DNA of 64,000 bases. Source: Romanomermis culicivorax. Its lineage: Eukaryota > Nematoda > Enoplea > Mermithida > Mermithidae. The notes below the pieces were generated by a model. The model had not been told where the DNA came from, made no database searches, and was given only the letters and a program-made list of their open reading frames with translations. Below, in pieces: positions 58,691-64,000 of this stretch (the stretch's first letter is position 1; each line of letters begins with the position of its first letter). The position numbers and the translations under genes are program-made. The DNA lies in the NCBI GenBank assembly GCA_963922205.1, contig CAWUHX010000093.1, positions 930,001 through 994,000 of the forward strand, given 5' to 3'.

Positions 58691-61547
58691 GGCTCACAGA
58701 ATTATGGTTAGGTGTACATAATCAGCAGAACAAGGAGCGAATTTAGGTCGTAAAGATCACTGCTTTCGATGACAGATCAGTGCAGGCTCACTGTAGGAGC
58801 ATATCATCAGGAATCTTTTCTCCTCATCGGATTATCATAACATTAGAAAACTGATTGACCAACTGGCACAGTGGGTGAACGCGTTGAAGAGCAGCACTTG
58901 CCCTTTATTTGATTTGAAGTAATTCAGACAATAAGCGTTCATGTACCAGTCGTATGGCACCCAAGTAGGAAATACTTCTGTTATAGTTTTTTATCTCTAT
59001 ATCTCCAGTTTAATTTCGCTTTGAATTGTTTCCAAACTGTCGGTTTTTTCGTTTTGGAATTTCGACTCAATCAACTGTACTTGGTTTATGCATTTTGTGA
59101 GGGTCGTTTCGTGGAATATGTCCTATATTATAGTCAAATTTTCTTGAAAATCAAAAAAGCGTAAAAATGAACTAAAATATCATATGTCCCATCATATCCG
59201 TCGCAATTTTTCTTCTAAAAGCATTTTTTGGATGAGCTATGTAATGTAACGCCTGCTTTGAAAAGAAAATAATTTTTTGAGGATTATGAACGATGACAGC
59301 TCTTTCCTCTAGAAAAAACGAATTACATGAAGAGATATATGTTAGGAAAACATAATACCGAAAAATTTTGTATATATCCTTTTAGGCTTAACAGTGGATG
59401 AAAAAGGGAGCAATTTGCATATTTACGCTTTTAGGGGAAATCCGTAAAGAAATTATTTCGACGGTCTGTCTGTCCGAATATTTTTAGGCTTTTATTTGGA
59501 ACAACGTTGATCCAAATCACACTATTCTTACAATGGGGTTTATCCGTGAAATGGTGACACGACTTTTTACCTTCAAACGCTAGAATTTACACGCTTACTG
59601 TAATAAGTTGCGCATAAATTATGGCATCATTGCTGACTGCAAAGGTCCATCAAAGCTCGAATGTTTTCCTGTTAAAATGTCTGCAGCGCAGTTCGATGAG
59701 CAAGTACCATCTCTATATTTTTGTTTGGTATATACCACACGTATGGACTGAAACTTTTTCTGTTGAAAAAAGTAACAAGATCACGTGATGGAATTCAATG
59801 CAGAAAAGGCGAACAGTTCCTAATTTAATTTTTAATAAATACTAAAAAAATTTCCGCCATCACCTCAGCTACATATAAACCATGGTTCTCAAAAACGGAG
59901 ACACTTCCTTTCAAGTGCATGACTTGCATTTTGAAAGCTCCAGGTTCGGAAAATGACGGGTTTTTCAGACAGTTTCAAAAAGAATATAAAAAAAGAAAAT
60001 ATCCATAAAAATTGAGAAAACGTCTCCTATGCAACGTACGCATTTCTGCGAAAGAGGAAAAATTGATAATAATAGTCAGAAAAAGAGAAAAAAGAATAAA
60101 GATTTTTCTCCCTCTCTCCTGCCGCTCTATGAAGCTGAGATAGTAGAGGCTAAGAGTGAGTTACCCGGCTCCAGCTCTAAGAATAATGTGAGCTCGAGCA
60201 TCAGTTCAATATCATTATTGAAAAGCTAGAGCTATAAAATCTTTGAATAAAATAAAAAAAATTATTTTTCATTCTCATACACATTGTGCATGTACGCAAA
60301 ACCCGGCGAATTGAAGCTGTACATATTTTTCGCTTGATTATCGTGTATGCTTATAATATGTCGTTGAAGGTTAGAGAAAATCTAGATTTTCCGTTTCTAA
60401 AGACAGGTTGCCTCGAAAAATCCAAAGTTAGATCAATCACTATCTTTAAAAACACTTCCTATTCTCCAAAAGGCGTCTGTCAATAGTTTACCGAAGCATT
60501 TCTCCTATGAAGCCATATGTGGTAATGATTATTTTTTAAGCGAAAGCATAATCGAGACGTTTTTCGTTTATTCCTAATTTGTTCATGAACTAATGAAAAC
60601 ATCATTGATTAAATGTTTAAAAAGAGACCGAGACGTGAACAACATAAAGGTTCAAATTACACGTGAACCACAGGTGAGGTTGTTAGAAAGTTTCTATTCC
60701 AGCGCGGTTTTTATCACTAAGACATTAATGCTTTGTGAAAATAACATGCACAGGACCTTGACGAGCTGAGGAATTAGGATCCATCATGCCTTCACTTTTC
60801 TATTTTTCTATCTCCGGAAAATTTTGCTCCGCAAAAAGGCCACAGAAGTCATGCAAATGTAAATTTCGACAATATGAATTTTCGGGACCGTGTGTGAAGA
60901 GAATTTTTGTGCATTATCAATCTTCTTAGAGACAGAGACTGAGACTATGACGTTATGATCGAAGTCAAAGTGATAGCACTCTTTCAGATTCGTGATCAGT
61001 TAAACTTTTTGGAATGTGAAAGCATAATTTTGAAATATAACTCCCGTCATCGGGAGAAAATTTTTCGGTATGTAACTTTGCAAAATGTAGCACACGGTCC
61101 ACGAATCCACGAAAGCCTTCAAGATATGATGTTTTTTTATGGATAGTGAAACATCCGGAACAAAAAATAAAAGCTGATTTTTTCCCGAAATCGACTTCAT
61201 CATATCTCGGGATTGATTATTTCGAATATTGAACATAGTTTCGCCCGTGTCTAATATTCGGAGTTTGGTCCATCCACGACACTGAAGCATTTATATATAC
61301 AAGCGTCGTTTTTATTGAAAAGTTTCAAAATATTCAGCTAATTCTTAGAAAAGTCTCCTGATCTGAAATGACGTGAAAAAACCTGAAATCTTTACAAACT
61401 TCGGCATGAAAATAAAAATTTTGCCCAAAGCAATAAATTTTGAATATAATCGATGAGATGGCATACTAGTGCATTTATTGCTTGCCCATACTTAATCTGT
61501 ATATTGGGAAGCATTCCTGTGGTAAAATATGAGTGAAGTTTATCAGA
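58691..61547. other. Stretch without a supported gene
   Basis: Several short open frames on both strands, none with a domain or closing splice phases. No repeat structure stands out. Confidence 0.5.
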
Positions 61548-61778
61548 GGCCGGTTTCATGAAAGAGAAGCTCAGTTGCAGCTTGCTGTAGCCATAACTCT
61601 GTATGTTGTATCATTCTTGTTACGGTGCAGCTCGGCTGCACCTTGACGGATACACACCAAACATATCGAGAAAGTTAAGCTGTCGCTAAGCTGCACCTTA
61701 ACAGCAATGATATAAGATATAGAATTAGCTTAAGCTGCACCTCAGTTGTAGCTTAAGTCTATTTGATGAAATCGGTCC
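61548..61778. mobile_element. MITE with GGCCGGTTTCATGA ends
   Basis: Left end GGCCGGTTTCATGAAAGAGA; the right end in reverse complement is GGACCGATTTCATCAAATAG. The interior repeats GCAGCTTA/TAAGCTGCA words several times, so the RNA would fold strongly. A target duplication was not found. Confidence 0.6.
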
Positions 61779-64000
61779 CAGAACTTTATTGACTAGTAAA
61801 CTTGCAGTAAATGGCACAAATTCGCTAACTAAAAGCACGTAATTTATTTTGAGTACTTTGCTCAGATTACAGCTATTTCTTGAAATTTTTTACGTCGATC
61901 TACAATAAATAGACTCAAACGATACGAAGCCGGAACGTTCTTTTGCAGACAGACGAAACATTTTCAGACAAATTTTGCAGATGAGAACTTTTATACATAA
62001 TTCAATGTAGGTAACAGGACAGAAATCCAAAACGGATTGCCACAATGGAAAGAGAAATGATCAGATGAGCAAAAAGTACTTCAATAAAATAAAGAATAGT
62101 CGAAACTAGAGAATAAAATTTTTTGCATATTGCTGACGCTACATCGACCTTAATTTTTTCTCTTCTCTTATCATTTCGTTGGAAAAATTATAGAATAATT
62201 TAAAAAGTGCAGAAACCAGCAAAGATAAATTTTAAAGAATGGAAGCGCATGCAATATATCATTACACAACATAAGAAGAAAGTGCTAATTATATGATTAT
62301 AATATCTTTTTTTGTTGAAAATTGATAGATACATAAATGATAAACTTGAAAAGGGCCGCTTTTGGTGTTAAAAAAATCCGGATCACGATTTTCACTTCCA
62401 TTTCCTCTTTCCTCGAATGGAAATTGCGACAAAATACCATCGTTTTGGTCATAAATCCCGTGATCATTATGCTAACCACAATTGTAATGTAATAATGGTC
62501 ATTCATTTTTGTCGTCTCCTTTCTATTATTGACCCCTAAAATAATTAGGATCGACCGCGAGCCCAATGTGGTCAAAAATTTTTCAAAAGGCTGAATTATA
62601 ACATTTTTTTATTATAGCGTCTGTGGTCAGATTTCCAAAAAGGTCGAAAATATAACGCTGGCGATTATAGAGGTTACTGTACGGAGTGGTCACTTGCCCG
62701 ACTGACCGATGTCCCTGTATATGTGTATACGTCCGGTCGTATAGACGAAAAATGGTTTTAACGAAATTTCAGCTATATAATATGTATAGTGGACATTGGT
62801 CACTCTCAAAAATTGTGCGTCCGAAACCTCCATCCTTTTATATTTTTAACGCACACGGTATATATGATAATTCGATCTTTCTTTTTTTCCAAAACGACCC
62901 ACGACCCTCACTAATTACGTGTGAGAGGAGAAAAACTGTATAGTGGGCAACGGTCATCTCTCACTCAAAAATATAAAATTTTGTGTGTTATTATTATACT
63001 CCATGCTTGCCATTCTCGTTCTAAAACCGGTCTTTTTTCCAATATGTGTCCAGTAGAAAGAGTGACCAATGGTCAATGGCTTTTTTATTTTTTCTCCCAG
63101 TAGATGTGCTGCATCGGGGGTTTATTTGAGATTTTACGAGTTTGTTTGAAAAAGTGACGTGATGCGAGTAGATTGGTCACATTCTCTCTTTTTGTGAACA
63201 GGCCTTTATGTCCACTCTTCCTATGTGTACAGGGGTCACTCTACAGCGTTATAAAAATGCCAAGGTCGTTATCGAAGGAGTTGAAAAAAATTTTTTTCTC
63301 TCGGATCGTAGAGTAAAGGTTTCAGTTTGTGTGTATATATATTTATATATGTGCACTTTCGGACATTCGCCTTTTTATCTGACTTGGTGTGTTTTCCCAC
63401 AATACTGGGACAAAGAGGAAGAGGTCGAACATTTTTTTCTTCATTTTTCGAAACTTTTTAGAAGTATTTCTTACTGCTTTGCAGACCTTCACCTTGATAC
63501 CACAAGGTTTATGCTGAATGTAGTGCTTTTGACAGAACTTGGATTTTTTGAGATGCCGTTCTTAACTTGGACATCCTCTGATAAATCGCTGATTACATTA
63601 CGTGATTGTTTAAAACGAAACTTATTTTTAGGCGTCTCGATGCATTGTGTTTTTGCATATGGACGTTTTTGCATAGACTCCCGTTACACTTTACGTTGTA
63701 CTGTTTAGCATGGTTCTCTTTTTAACGTGTAGGAAATTTCATGGTTTATTTAATGGTCCTGAAACTTTGAAATTAGCAATGTCTCAAAAAAGTGTGGCCA
63801 TTTCAGAACACCAGTACTATATCACAACAATTTCTACCCCACGTTGTCGATGTCCTGGCCCTTAGTTTTTCGTGCCAATATTTTAAGTATTCTGCTGGCC
63901 TCTGCCTTTACCGATATTTTCAAAACTGATATTTTTTAAATGTTTCGAATGATGATAATGCTGACATGAATTCAAAATGTCAATCGATGATGGAAGTTTC
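61779..64000. other. Terminal stretch, no supported gene
   Basis: The word GGTCAC with variable context recurs at about 62686, 62796, 62951, 63060, 63174 and 63233, suggesting a worn tandem repeat with a period of roughly 60-150 bp. A 166-codon plus-strand open frame (63208-63708) overlaps its end; it has no domain I recognise and I do not call it a gene. Confidence 0.4.

Noticed and set aside
63208-63708. 166-codon plus-strand open frame
   Set aside because: No domain, and it overlaps a worn repeat. Kept only as a remark.

Overview
The window is eukaryotic and most likely nematode DNA. It is AT-rich, with short, relatively GC-rich exons separated by GT-AG introns whose acceptors are mostly TTTCAG/TTTTAG, and it has many copies of the CTACTGTA/TACAGTAG word. 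One gene is a compact Crumbs protein of the EAT-20 type, and another matches the Raw/OLRN-1 family. The clade assignment is inference; the gene structures were read directly, by translating exons and checking that every splice phase closes. LAYOUT. (1) 1-5268: no gene seen; minisatellites, a GC-rich palindromic patch and a fold-back element. (2) 5269-15812, minus strand: a complete eight-exon Wnt ligand gene of about 394 residues, whose large introns are filled with small DNA transposons and fold-back repeats. (3) 15813-22100: mostly unassigned. It holds one possible terminal exon (coiled coil plus membrane anchor), a minisatellite, a tRNA-derived SINE and a decayed open-frame region. (4) 22140-38040: a transposon graveyard. 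It contains several hAT elements (one with intact ends and a perfect 8-bp target duplication), a broken non-LTR retrotransposon, MITEs, direct and inverted long repeats, and many copies of a repeat carrying a CCGGCGC-ttc-GCGCCGG hairpin. (5) 38314-47091, plus strand: a nine-exon eat-20/Crumbs-like gene of about 787 residues, with a tRNA-Ile(AAU) gene and a hAT-type MITE inside its sixth intron of more than 2 kb. (6) 48539-57722, plus strand: an eleven-exon gene of about 432 residues with two tandem nucleoside 2-deoxyribosyltransferase-like (Raw-type) domains. (7) 57723-64000: no gene I can support; MITEs and short repeats. HOW THE GENES RELATE. Wnt, the Crumbs-type apical polarity protein and the Raw-type protein all have roles in epithelial or neuronal patterning in animals. 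Nothing in the sequence shows an operon or shared regulation here: the Wnt gene points away from the other two and lies more than 20 kb from them. Plus-strand gene 6 starts about 1.4 kb after gene 5 ends. The most unusual readings are the three AAG 3' splice sites, a predicted 16-nt micro-exon in the Crumbs-type gene, the hairpin-bearing dispersed repeat, and the fold-back elements whose arms are 15-17 bp tandem arrays.
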